From positions 3,472,001 through 3,536,000 of the forward strand of contig OY829843.1 of NCBI GenBank assembly GCA_963691885.1: a stretch of DNA of 64,000 nt. Reading direction: 5' to 3'. Made by a program: the position numbers and the translations under genes. Source of the stretch: G963691885 sp963691885. Lineage in GTDB: Bacteria; Pseudomonadota; Alphaproteobacteria; UBA8366; Aestuariispiraceae. Every line of letters starts with the position of its first letter. Positions within the stretch are counted from its first letter, which is position 1. Positions 9,137 through 17,570 of this stretch are shown piece after piece. Under the pieces are notes generated by a model. The model was not told where the DNA came from. It made no database searches and worked only from the letters and a program-made list of their open reading frames with translations.

Positions 9137-10369
9137 TTAGTCAACCGCTTGCGCCTTAATGTAGTTTTCGATCTCGTCTGGATCGAAAATCTGACCGTCA
9201 AAGAACCCGTCCGGGCCGAGCAATAATGTGCCTTGAACGGAACCAACCGGGGTGGGTCTTTCAAGGGCACCTTCGACTTTTGAGCTGGCAGCAGGTATTG
9301 CCAATCCCATATGTTTTAACGCGCCTCTATATATATCGGGACGGTATGCGGCGCTCACTTTATCAAGACTCGCAGCATTCCATTCCACCTGACCCCAGCG
9401 AACCATCTGACTGTAAAACCACAGGGCGTGGCTCTTCCATGGGAAGGTCGCGGCTCGCTCGAAGGGCAGAAAGAAATCTTCGACATGGTGTGGCGTGCCA
9501 CGCACAACTGGGAACTGCCCGGAGAGGGCCGGGGCGAGGCGCATCTTGTCCAGATTGATATAGTGAGGCTGGCTGAGGAGGGTGGCCAGATCGTCGTGAT
9601 TCCCGGCGTCGCCGCACCAAATGGCGGCCCGTACCAATGCTCTCAGCAGACCGCCAAGTATTTCCGGGTGGGAGTCTGCAAATTGCGCAGAAACACCAAG
9701 AACCTTCTCGGGGCTGCACCGCCAGATTTCGGATTTTGTCGCGATGATCACACCGGCATCCTGGGCAACGGCCACCGAATTCCAGGGTTCTCCCACACAA
9801 AAACCGTCAATTGTACCTGCCTTTAAGGCGTCAGACATTAAGGGTGGGGGCACTATCACAAGGTCCAGATCCCGTTCCGGCATAATCCCGTTGGCCGCCA
9901 ACCAGTAACGCAGCTCGTAATTATGGCCGGAATAGGGGTGAACAACCGCGAAGACGGGTTTGCGCTCTCCCGTTTGTATTCTTTCTTTTAGGGTTTGGTT
10001 CAAAGCCGACCCAGCGGCAAGGGGGCTGTCCAGCGGCCCTTGATTGGCGGCAACCATAGCGTTGTGAAGCGATTTGGAGACAGTCACCGCGTTCCCGCCG
10101 AGACCAAGGGCCATAGGCGCAATGACGTTCAGCGGTATTTGCGACAAACCGAGGCTTGCCGCAATTGGCATCGGGGCCAACATATGCGCAACATCAAAAT
10201 GCCCCACTGCCATCCGATCGCGAATATTGGCCCATGAGGTTTCGCGGGCCAGATGCAGGTCGATGCCTTCTTCCCGTGCAAAACCTCTCTCCAGGGCGGT
10301 CACCAGAATGGCCGAATCAAGAAGTGGCAGGAAGCCGGCATGAATCGGGAACAGATCGCTGGCTTTCAT
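9137..10369 (-). CDS. nasS: nitrate/nitrite sensor protein
   Basis: NasS-type sensor, 410 residues. It is homologous to NrtA (shared blocks GHNYELRYWLAANG and GFCVGEPWNS) but lacks a signal peptide: it starts directly with MKASDLFPIHAGFLPLLDSA. That fits a cytoplasmic receptor which, in studied systems, holds NasT inactive until nitrate or nitrite binds. ATG at 10369 overlaps the nasT stop (ATGA). The order nasT-nasS is the reverse of the nasS-nasT order in the systems I recall. Confidence 0.88.
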   Translation of the reverse strand: MKASDLFPIHAGFLPLLDSAILVTALERGFAREEGIDLHLARETSWANIRDRMAVGHFDVAHMLAPMPIAASLGLSQIPLNVIAPMALGLGGNAVTVSKSLHNAMVAANQGPLDSPLAAGSALNQTLKERIQTGERKPVFAVVHPYSGHNYELRYWLAANGIMPERDLDLVIVPPPLMSDALKAGTIDGFCVGEPWNSVAVAQDAGVIIATKSEIWRCSPEKVLGVSAQFADSHPEILGGLLRALVRAAIWCGDAGNHDDLATLLSQPHYINLDKMRLAPALSGQFPVVRGTPHHVEDFFLPFERAATFPWKSHALWFYSQMVRWGQVEWNAASLDKVSAAYRPDIYRGALKHMGLAIPAASSKVEGALERPTPVGSVQGTLLLGPDGFFDGQIFDPDEIENYIKAQAVD

Positions 10370-10968
10370 TGGGTCTCTCCTTCTGAATCCAGCAGGCTGG
10401 ACGCTGTCACAAGACTTTGTGCAATGTCCGAGATTTTGCGGTTCTGGTTCATGGCGGTGTTGCGCAGCAATCGATAGGCTTCGTCCTCACTCAGCCCCTT
10501 GGAGCGCATCAGAATACCCTTGGCCCGATCAACAATCTTTCGATCGGCAAGTTCACTTCTGGCCTCTTCAAGGTCTTGTGCCATACGGGAAAACGCCTTG
10601 AAGCGGCTGATGGCCATGTCGACAATGGGTTTGACCCGCTCCTGCTTCAGCCCGTCCACAACATAGGCTGAAACCCCGGCATCGACTGCCGCTTCAATCG
10701 CGTATTGATCTGATCGGTCGACGAACATCGCAATCGGGCGCCGAACCGTGCGGGTCAGCGCGAAAATGCTTTCCAGCATGTCACGATTGGGGTTTTCGAT
10801 ATCGATGACGATCACATCGGGGCGCGTCTCTTCAATGGTGCGCGCGATTTCCCGCATATCGTGGAGCAGGCGAACCCGCTTGTATCCCGCATCAAGCAAC
10901 CCCGCCTCAATGACGGATGCCCGCAAGCGATTTTCGTCAATCACCAGAACCGAGAGAAGGTCTACCAT
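10366..10968 (-). CDS. nasT: ANTAR-domain antitermination response regulator
   Basis: 200 residues: an N-terminal pseudo-receiver (about 1-120; LSVLVIDENRLRASVIEAGL, DVIVIDIENPN) and a C-terminal ANTAR RNA-binding domain (about 130-195; DRKIVDRAKGILM and LSEDEAYRLLRN). NasT binds leader RNA hairpins and allows transcription past an intrinsic terminator. Such a terminator is found at 8847-8890 before nrtA. Translationally coupled to nasS. No clear Shine-Dalgarno sequence precedes the ATG. Confidence 0.92.
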   Translation of the reverse strand: MVDLLSVLVIDENRLRASVIEAGLLDAGYKRVRLLHDMREIARTIEETRPDVIVIDIENPNRDMLESIFALTRTVRRPIAMFVDRSDQYAIEAAVDAGVSAYVVDGLKQERVKPIVDMAISRFKAFSRMAQDLEEARSELADRKIVDRAKGILMRSKGLSEDEAYRLLRNTAMNQNRKISDIAQSLVTASSLLDSEGETQ

Positions 10969-10995
10969 GATGTTATTGTGCGTATGCGAAATAAA

Positions 10996-11022
10996 TTGTG
11001 CAATGCAAAAATTTGCGCGCCT
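10996..11022 (-). promoter_or_regulatory. TTGTGCAATGCA / AGGCGCG block upstream of nasT
   Basis: The plus strand reads TTGTGCAATGCA (10996-11007), then AAAATTT, then CGCGCCT (11016-11022), i.e. AGGCGCG on the nasT strand. It resembles the block before nrtA (TTGTGCAACGCA, AAATTT, AGGCACG), so both units may share a control protein or promoter type. Relative to the downstream gene the TTGTGCAA element is in the opposite orientation. Confidence 0.35.
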
Positions 11023-11043
11023 AAAAGGTGGGTATTTTCTTAT

Positions 11044-11790
11044 TTAGAGTGCGTCTATCCCTTGCCAGATCAGGCGTGCCGATATGAGAAGCAGGACGAT
11101 ATCCAGGGCCTGTTTGAACCGGTGATCTGTGAGGCGAATGAGAACCCGGTGTCCCAAAAGGGTACCCAGAAAACCGGTAATGATCATCAGAATTATAAAC
11201 CCGATCCAGGGACCATAGGCGAAACCGAGCATACCAAAGGCGACTACCTTCAGTCCGTGTTGCAGTGTCATCAGCACCGCATGGGTGGCAACGTGGTTTT
11301 CCCGCGACAGTCTCAGTGACTTTGTAAAATTGGTAACAAAAACACCGGTCGCGCCAAAGAACATTGTGAGGAAGCTGGATAACAACCCGGTGACAAAGGG
11401 AAATCGGGACAGCCATGCCGGCGGCTTTAACAGCACACTCCAGATCACAAAGCTTCCCACCCCGATCAGCACAAAACCGGGCGGAAGGCTGATGGCAATC
11501 GACCCGCCAATGACCACACCTGCGCCTGTGCCAATCGCGAAGGCCAGCACCGGAGGCCAATGGGTTTTACGGACCATCAAGACGGCGCGAAGCAGATTGG
11601 AACCAACCTGAACAACGCCATGCACCGGGATCAGGGCGGCTGGTGGCATCAGGGCAGCCATTACAGCAAGAAGGAGGGCCCCACCACCAATCCCGAGAGC
11701 GACGGTGATGAAGGACCCGATAAAACTGACGCCCAACAGGATCAGGGCAATCAGCGGATCAAACCCGCCAAGGAGCACGGCGAGATCCAT
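11044..11790 (-). CDS. TSUP (TauE/SafE) family membrane permease
   Basis: 248 residues, mostly hydrophobic, with seven or eight predicted membrane helices. The two halves contain the glycine-rich TSUP repeat pattern (VALGIGGGALLLAVMAALM; FFGATGVFVTNF). Members export or import sulfite, sulfonates or organic anions; the substrate cannot be read from the sequence. It lies 9 bases after the 2-hydroxyacid dehydrogenase and is probably the last gene of the tctC-tctAB-prpF-TPP enzyme-dehydrogenase run, so an organic-acid substrate is possible. Confidence 0.8.
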   Translation of the reverse strand: MDLAVLLGGFDPLIALILLGVSFIGSFITVALGIGGGALLLAVMAALMPPAALIPVHGVVQVGSNLLRAVLMVRKTHWPPVLAFAIGTGAGVVIGGSIAISLPPGFVLIGVGSFVIWSVLLKPPAWLSRFPFVTGLLSSFLTMFFGATGVFVTNFTKSLRLSRENHVATHAVLMTLQHGLKVVAFGMLGFAYGPWIGFIILMIITGFLGTLLGHRVLIRLTDHRFKQALDIVLLLISARLIWQGIDAL

Positions 11791-11799
11791 ATGTCTGAC

Positions 11800-12765
11800 C
11801 TAGGCGACGCCCGGATTGATGACGTGGATCGGGGCACCCTCTGCATAGGCATTGATCTGGTCGTAAATGTCAGAGAACTGCAGGTCCAACTCATCTTCTG
11901 TGACATAGCCGATATGGGGCGTTGATATAACACTCGGGTGGTTGATGACCGCGTTATCGGGATCGGTCATGGGTTCGACATCGAACACATCCAGCGCAAA
12001 GCGACCGGGTCGACCTGCCGCCAAACCGGCCTCCAATGCGCCTGGTGCAACCAAACCAGATCGGGACGTGTTTATGAAACTGGCCCCGGGTTTCATGGCT
12101 GTAAGATCGACTTCTGTAACCAGACCACGTGTTTCGGGTTTCAGGCGAATATGAATGCTGACGAAATCGCTTTCCGCAAAGAAGGCCTCTCTTGAAGGGG
12201 CGACGGTCTCTCCGGCTGCTGCGGCCCTTTCCCGACCTTCGTCGGATGCCCACCACCATACTTTCATCCCAAAGGCCCTGGCATAGGTTGCGACTTGTCC
12301 GGCGATCCGACCATAGCCGTAGAGACCAAGGGTACGGCCCGACAGGGTCTGTCCGGGGGCGAGCTGCCAGTTTCCGGCTTTGAGATTTTCCATTTGCTGT
12401 GGAATCTGCCGTGCCGAGGCCAAGATCAATGCGAAGGTCAGTTCCGATGCTGCAATTGAGGTACCGCCGCTCATGTTTGAGCACAGCATGACGTTGTTAT
12501 CGGTGCAGGCTTCTACATCGACATGGGGATAGACGCTGCGCTGACTGATGAGTTTCAGATTGGGAAGACGTTCCAGCAGGGATCGGGTGATTTGTGTTCG
12601 TTCCCGGAACAGGACGACGCATTCCGCCTCCTTCAGGCGCTCGGCCAAAAGGTCTTCATCCTCTGTATGATCGGTCCAGATGGTGACGTCGTGGCCTGCC
12701 AGCTTGGCAAAACTTGGAACTGTTTTCAGCGTGTCGAACCAGTCATCCAGAATATGCACCTTCAT
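11800..12765 (-). CDS. D-2-hydroxyacid dehydrogenase family protein
   Basis: 321 residues. NAD-binding domain with the Rossmann motif LGLYGYGRIAGQVA near residue 145, followed by the catalytic pattern HIRLKPETRGLVTE, FINTSRSG and the C-terminal ISTPHIGY with the expected His. It interconverts a 2-oxoacid and a 2-hydroxyacid with NAD(P)H. It follows the TPP enzyme gene by 5 bases, so it likely reduces or oxidises an intermediate of the same tricarboxylate-linked pathway. Exact substrate unknown. Confidence 0.82.
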   Translation of the reverse strand: MKVHILDDWFDTLKTVPSFAKLAGHDVTIWTDHTEDEDLLAERLKEAECVVLFRERTQITRSLLERLPNLKLISQRSVYPHVDVEACTDNNVMLCSNMSGGTSIAASELTFALILASARQIPQQMENLKAGNWQLAPGQTLSGRTLGLYGYGRIAGQVATYARAFGMKVWWWASDEGRERAAAAGETVAPSREAFFAESDFVSIHIRLKPETRGLVTEVDLTAMKPGASFINTSRSGLVAPGALEAGLAAGRPGRFALDVFDVEPMTDPDNAVINHPSVISTPHIGYVTEDELDLQFSDIYDQINAYAEGAPIHVINPGVA

Positions 12766-12770
12766 GTCTT

Positions 12771-14416
12771 CTAGCCTTTCTTGTGAGACCTGCGAATAAC
12801 CGGTGAGACAATCTGGTCACTGACGGGAATGTCCAACACGGTAATGCCCTTCGTTTTGGAATATTCCTCTATAAGGATAGGCAGGGTAGAAAGGTCTTCA
12901 ACCCGTTCGCCACCGGTGCCAAACCCTCGACCGATTGCAGCCAGGTCGGTTCGCCCAAACACTGCGCCTGCATCAGACAGGCCTTCCGCCCTCAGCTTAT
13001 GGATTTCTGATCCATAGGCCCCATCGTTCAGGACGACGATCAGAATATTCATGCCATGGCGCATCATGGTTTCCAGTTCCTGCACATGCATCAGGAAGCT
13101 GCCATCGCCATCAAACAGGACAATCGGAACTTCTGGATGGGCAACTGCGGCCCCCATTGCAAAGGAAATACCGTTACCAATCGCGCCAAATTCCCGGATT
13201 GTCAGGAAGTTTTCAAATCGACGACCTGGCATCTGTGCAAAATAGTAAGAGCAATGCCCCGACGAGTTCACCAATTGCCAGTCTTGGGGGATGACTGCGT
13301 CTAGGGCGGTTACAACATCACGGGGATCATGCACGCCATCCTCCGCCGGAAATACTACGCGGTCCGCCGGTTCGAGCTGGATGCGTTTTGCCAATTCATC
13401 TGTGCGCCATTGCTTTGGTCGTTCTGTGACGGACTGGAGCAATGCTTCAACCCCCAACCTGGCATCTGACAGAAGATGCAGGTCGGCGGCGACCCGACCC
13501 TGACTGACGGTTACAGGATTGATATCGATCTGCAGGACCCGGGCTTTGGGCCAGAGTTTGCCAGCATCCGCATTATGGCGGGCAAGGGAACACCCAACAG
13601 CGATGACCAGATCCGCCTCGCCAAACATTTCCCGCGCAATATCGCTGGAAAATCCCCCGGCTACATTGAGGTTAAACGGATCATCATGGAACAGGCCGCG
13701 GGCTGGCAAAGTTGTTGCCAACAGGGCGTCGCAGCGTTCCGCCAAAGCCCGGCACGGGCCAACTGCCCCAGCGGCCGCCGCGCCAAGCCCTGCCATGACG
13801 ATGATGCGTCCGGCACTGTTGATGGCGTTTGCCGCTCGTTCAAGGCATCCGCGTTCGGTGGCACAGCTGCAGGATCGGGCATAATTTCATAAGCGGAGGC
13901 GGGCAGGGATACATCGCCCTCCCAGGCAAGTTCCTGCAGGTCGAAAGGCACCCCCAGCACCACAGGCCGCTTTTCGGTTCTGGCCTGCAGAAAGGCATCA
14001 CGAATTGCGGTCGGCATCCGACCGGGCCAATGCAGACTGTGATAAGCAGCCCCAGTGGCGAGGACAAAGGGTGCCTGATCAATCGCCTGATTATACCATC
14101 CCGTCTTCAACGGTGCTTCCCCGGCCAGGATGACGAGGGGAATATGGGCCCGCACGGCGGCGGGTAGTGCCGTCATCAACTGGGTCAGGCCCGGACCGCA
14201 GGTCACCGTTGCGACCCCGGTCTTTCCGGTCTTCCGGGCATAGGCCATGGCAGCGGCGACCGCACAATGTTCGTGCCGCACATAGATCATGCGACAGTTT
14301 TGTTCCGAAAGGCGTGTGGCAAAGGCCATATTGGCGTCGCCCATCAGGGCAAAGCAGGCCTCAGTCTTTTCCTGGGCAAATGCCTGCGCCAGGATATCGA
14401 AAACATGCAGGGTCAT
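12771..14416 (-). pseudogene. thiamine-diphosphate-dependent enzyme (acetolactate synthase-like), frame broken
   Basis: Two overlapping frames together form one TPP enzyme of about 548 residues. The N-terminal part (14416 to about 13834) has the cofactor-activating Glu in VRHEHCAVAAAMAYAR and the pattern CGPGLTQLMTAL. The rest has the central domain (GEADLVIAVGCSL, VLQIDINP) and the C-terminal TPP domain (EFGAIGNGISFAMGAA, GDGSFLMHVQEL). The break is at 13832-13834: restoring one G in GCGG-CA gives the continuous reading NERANAINSAGRI. Its N-terminus overlaps the prpF stop (ATGA). A real pseudogene and a sequencing error are both possible; the latter is favoured because four similar errors occur in this window. 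Confidence 0.8.
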
Positions 14417-15498
14417 TCGTTGTCCCAGACGGCCCTTGGCACCATTGCCTCTCCCTTTGCGATCAAACGCGCGGTGCGGGTCACGCCAGCTGAGACGAAT
14501 TCAAATGGATCGCTGTTATAACGGACGCGAACATCCATCAGACCCATTGGATGTTCGATCTGTATCGTCGCCGGTGATGCGGGCAATTCGGCTGCAACTC
14601 CCTCCGCGACGGTGTCCGGGGCCAGCGCGCAGGCCGACAGGCACTGGGACCCTGTGACGGCCACCGTCGGATGGGTCGTCCGGGGCATGAAGTACCGAAC
14701 AGACAAATGGCCGCCGTTCTGAGGTGCTGAAATCAGACCGATCTTGGGAACAACGGACTTAGTGACGTCCCCGAACCCCATCATTTCCCCGGCCTTGAGA
14801 CGGATTGCCTCCATCTTCTTAAACAGTTCCGGCATAGCGTCCAGTTCCGCCTGGCTCTCATACCCTGTGACACCAAAATCGGATGCACGGGCGATCATCA
14901 TTGGCATGGCTACATCGACACAGGATACTTCAATTCCGTCGATGACATCTTTGGAATTTCCGGTCGGGAAAAACGCGCCGGTTCTGGACCCGGTCACCTC
15001 CATAAAGTTCAGCGCGACAGGCGCGGCGGTCCCGGGGACCCCGTCAATCGCGGTATCGCCATCATAGGTGACTTCGCCCCCTGGTGTCTGAACCTCCGCC
15101 TCGACAAGCGCGCCGGTGTTTACCGCCCTGATCCGGACAGGGGTCACGCCGTCCCGGGCTGGAACCAGGCCCATTTCAATTGCGGCCGGACCGACACCCA
15201 CCAGAATATTCCCGCAGGTTGGTGAGAAATCGACCTGCTGCTCCTCAACCGCGACCTGGGCAAAGAAATAGTTGATATCCGCAGACGGGTCTTCGGAGCT
15301 GGACAGTATGGCGACCTTGGTGGTCACCGCATTCCCGCCGCCGACACCGTCGATGTTGCGGGGGTTACCCGCACCAACGACAGAAATAAGGACGCGGGCC
15401 AGATGATCGCGGTCTTCCGGCAAATCAGCGGCGTTAAAATACGGACCGCGAGATGTGCCACCTCTGATAAAGAGGAAAGGGACGCCGTGCTGTTTCAT
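14413..15498 (-). CDS. PrpF-family isomerase (4-oxalomesaconate tautomerase / aconitate isomerase-like)
   Basis: About 361 residues of the PrpF/DUF453 fold, two diaminopimelate-epimerase-like lobes. Visible family blocks: FIRGGTSRGPYF near the start, NIDGVGGGNAVTTKVAIL, CGNILVGVGPAAIE with the probable catalytic Cys, and ASDFGVTGYE. Members shift double bonds of unsaturated tricarboxylates. ATG 15498 overlaps the tctAB stop (ATGA) and is preferred to ATG 15510. Neighbouring Tct genes suggest an imported tricarboxylate substrate. A second PrpF paralogue lies at 20933-21988. Confidence 0.83.
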   Translation of the reverse strand: MKQHGVPFLFIRGGTSRGPYFNAADLPEDRDHLARVLISVVGAGNPRNIDGVGGGNAVTTKVAILSSSEDPSADINYFFAQVAVEEQQVDFSPTCGNILVGVGPAAIEMGLVPARDGVTPVRIRAVNTGALVEAEVQTPGGEVTYDGDTAIDGVPGTAAPVALNFMEVTGSRTGAFFPTGNSKDVIDGIEVSCVDVAMPMMIARASDFGVTGYESQAELDAMPELFKKMEAIRLKAGEMMGFGDVTKSVVPKIGLISAPQNGGHLSVRYFMPRTTHPTVAVTGSQCLSACALAPDTVAEGVAAELPASPATIQIEHPMGLMDVRVRYNSDPFEFVSAGVTRTARLIAKGEAMVPRAVWDNE

Positions 15499-17510
15499 CG
15501 GAATGGCCATGGCAGTTCAACATAGGCCTGCAGAAGTCCCGGCGGGAAATCCCGGTTCAGGGTTGAGGCCAGGAAAATCATGAACCCGATACCCGCACCA
15601 GACAGAATTGCCGTGCGCGCCCAACTGATTCCTGCCCGCAGACGGAAGAAGGCCACCATGAAGATCCCTAGCGCCAGGATGAAGCCTAAAAGGGACGACA
15701 GGACTAGCAGTGCTGCCAACCAGGCCAAGGTTGGCCATAGCCCGTGCGGGGCGGATGCGTCCTCACCGCCGGCCTCCCGGTCTGCGAAAATAGCATCTGA
15801 TTCTGGCGCACGCATCATCCGGACCAACAGACCGAGCAGGGCGACTATGCCGACACTTGCGACCGTCAGTGGGAAGATCTTGTCGGACAGCAAGCTGATG
15901 GACGCCGCGTTGATCCAGGCAATGACCATATATCCCAACATGGCCAGCAGGAAGATCAGCGGCGCGCGTTTGGTGCCAACCTCCACGGACCCCTCTGAAA
16001 GAATCTGTTTGGACTGACGAATGCCAACGATCACCGAGATCACTGTGACGGCCAGAATGACAAGAACGATGGGTGACGCTATATAGTCGAAGCCCTGTTC
16101 CATGCCGCGCTTGAACCGGAAGGTCGCAATCTGCAATGCGTTGGCTGAGAAGTTCTCAGCCTGCGATGACAGAACGAACCCGATCAGAAAAGCCGGGCGG
16201 GACCAATCAAACCGACGCAGGAAAATGCCCACAAGGCCGATTGCGAAGAGCGCTACAAGATCGCCCAGCGACTGCCGCGACTGGAAGGCGGCAAAAGAGA
16301 TCATCATGAAAAGGAACGGGGCCAGCAGGGCAAAACGGATTGTTGTCAGTTTCGCTATGCCGCCGGAAAGTCCGATACAAAGACCCGCACCAACCACATT
16401 GGCGAGAGCCAGCGACCACACGATTGTGTATGTGACATCAAGGTCATTCTGGATCATCTGCGGACCAGCTGTGTAGCCGAGAAGGGCCAGACCACCGATG
16501 AAGACCGCCATGGAACCGGAACCCGGAATACCGAAGATTAGGGTGGGCACGAGGCCACCGCCTTCCTTCGCATTGTTCGAGCTCTCAGGTCCGATCACGC
16601 CCCGGATTTCGCCAGAGCCAAAGTTTGACTTGTCCTTACTGGACTGCACCGCGTGGCCATAGGCGATCCAGTCAACAACGGAGCCTCCGAGGCCCGGAAT
16701 GACACCCACGATCACACCGATCGCGGAACAGCGGATGGAGAGCCAGATATTGGCCCACCAGTCCTTGATCCCCTGCATCCAGCCGGCGCCAAGCGTGGCC
16801 CCTTTGGCGATGGAGCGATCCTGACGAAGCAGGCTGATGATTTCGGGAATGGCGAAGATCCCCAGACCGACAATGACCATTTTCACCCCGTCCGTTAGAT
16901 AGGGAATGTCATATGTTGCCATGCGCAGGCTGCCGCCATGGCCTGCCTCACCAATCGTGCCGATCAGCAGCCCAAGACAGGCTGCCGCCACGCCTTTAAG
17001 GGGCAGGCGACCAGCGAGGATGGCGACCATTGCGAGGCCAAGAAGTGTTACAGCCAGCATTTCCGGCATGGCAAAGGCCAGAACCAGCGGCCGGGCAATC
17101 AGAATAAAGAATGTCAGGATGGTGGCGCCAAACAGACCACCGAAAAGGGACGAAATAAATGCAGCAGCCAGCGCACGGGCCGCTTCGCCTTTGCGGGCCA
17201 ATGGAAATCCGTCAAGGACGGTTGCCTGACTGGCTGATGATCCGGGTATCCCCATGAGCACTGATGCGAATGTGTCCGAGGTGGGCACCACCGCGACCAG
17301 TCCAACCATCAGGGCCAGGCCGGAAACCGGGTCCATGCCAAACATAAAGGGCAGGACGAGGGAAAGACCGGCAATGCCACCCAATCCGGGGAAGACACCG
17401 ACCGAAAGGCCGAGCAGGACCCCAAGCACCAGAAACATGATCTGTTGGGGCTGAAGGATGAGCGCAAATGCCTCTCCTAGCGCCGGAAGCGCCAGTGCAA
17501 AAATATCCAT
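15495..17510 (-). CDS. tripartite tricarboxylate transporter, TctA and TctB fused
   Basis: 671 residues. The first roughly 500 are TctA, the large 12-helix subunit, with the family block GVFPGLGGIAGLSLVLPFMFG near 40 and the second repeat VGVIPGLGGSVVDWIAYGHA followed by GPESSNNAKEGGGLVPTL. After a linker (about 510-525) there are four more helices typical of TctB (about 530-670), including LAALLVLSSLLGFILALG. TctA and TctB are normally separate proteins of about 500 and 150 residues, and no separate tctB is nearby, so this is a genuine fusion. It imports a carboxylate delivered by TctC. Confidence 0.88.
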   Translation of the reverse strand: MDIFALALPALGEAFALILQPQQIMFLVLGVLLGLSVGVFPGLGGIAGLSLVLPFMFGMDPVSGLALMVGLVAVVPTSDTFASVLMGIPGSSASQATVLDGFPLARKGEAARALAAAFISSLFGGLFGATILTFFILIARPLVLAFAMPEMLAVTLLGLAMVAILAGRLPLKGVAAACLGLLIGTIGEAGHGGSLRMATYDIPYLTDGVKMVIVGLGIFAIPEIISLLRQDRSIAKGATLGAGWMQGIKDWWANIWLSIRCSAIGVIVGVIPGLGGSVVDWIAYGHAVQSSKDKSNFGSGEIRGVIGPESSNNAKEGGGLVPTLIFGIPGSGSMAVFIGGLALLGYTAGPQMIQNDLDVTYTIVWSLALANVVGAGLCIGLSGGIAKLTTIRFALLAPFLFMMISFAAFQSRQSLGDLVALFAIGLVGIFLRRFDWSRPAFLIGFVLSSQAENFSANALQIATFRFKRGMEQGFDYIASPIVLVILAVTVISVIVGIRQSKQILSEGSVEVGTKRAPLIFLLAMLGYMVIAWINAASISLLSDKIFPLTVASVGIVALLGLLVRMMRAPESDAIFADREAGGEDASAPHGLWPTLAWLAALLVLSSLLGFILALGIFMVAFFRLRAGISWARTAILSGAGIGFMIFLASTLNRDFPPGLLQAYVELPWPFR

Positions 17511-17536
17511 TGGTCTGCTTTCTGTTTAGAAGAGAA

Positions 17537-17560
17537 CCCCCCGCAGAGATCTGCGGGGGG
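17537..17560 (-). terminator. strong hairpin between tctC and tctAB
   Basis: CCCCCCGCAGA-GA-TCTGCGGGGGG, a perfect 11-bp stem, just after the tctC stop on the minus strand and followed by a pyrimidine-rich TTCTCTTCT. It can act as a partial terminator or a 3' mRNA-stabilising hairpin that gives more binding protein than permease. Confidence 0.65.
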
Positions 17561-17570
17561 CTGAAGGCGA

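Noticed and set aside
12771..14416. Two separate subunits of a TPP enzyme (ComD/ComE-like)
   Set aside because: The frames overlap with junk ends, and one base restores a continuous single-chain enzyme in all its domains.
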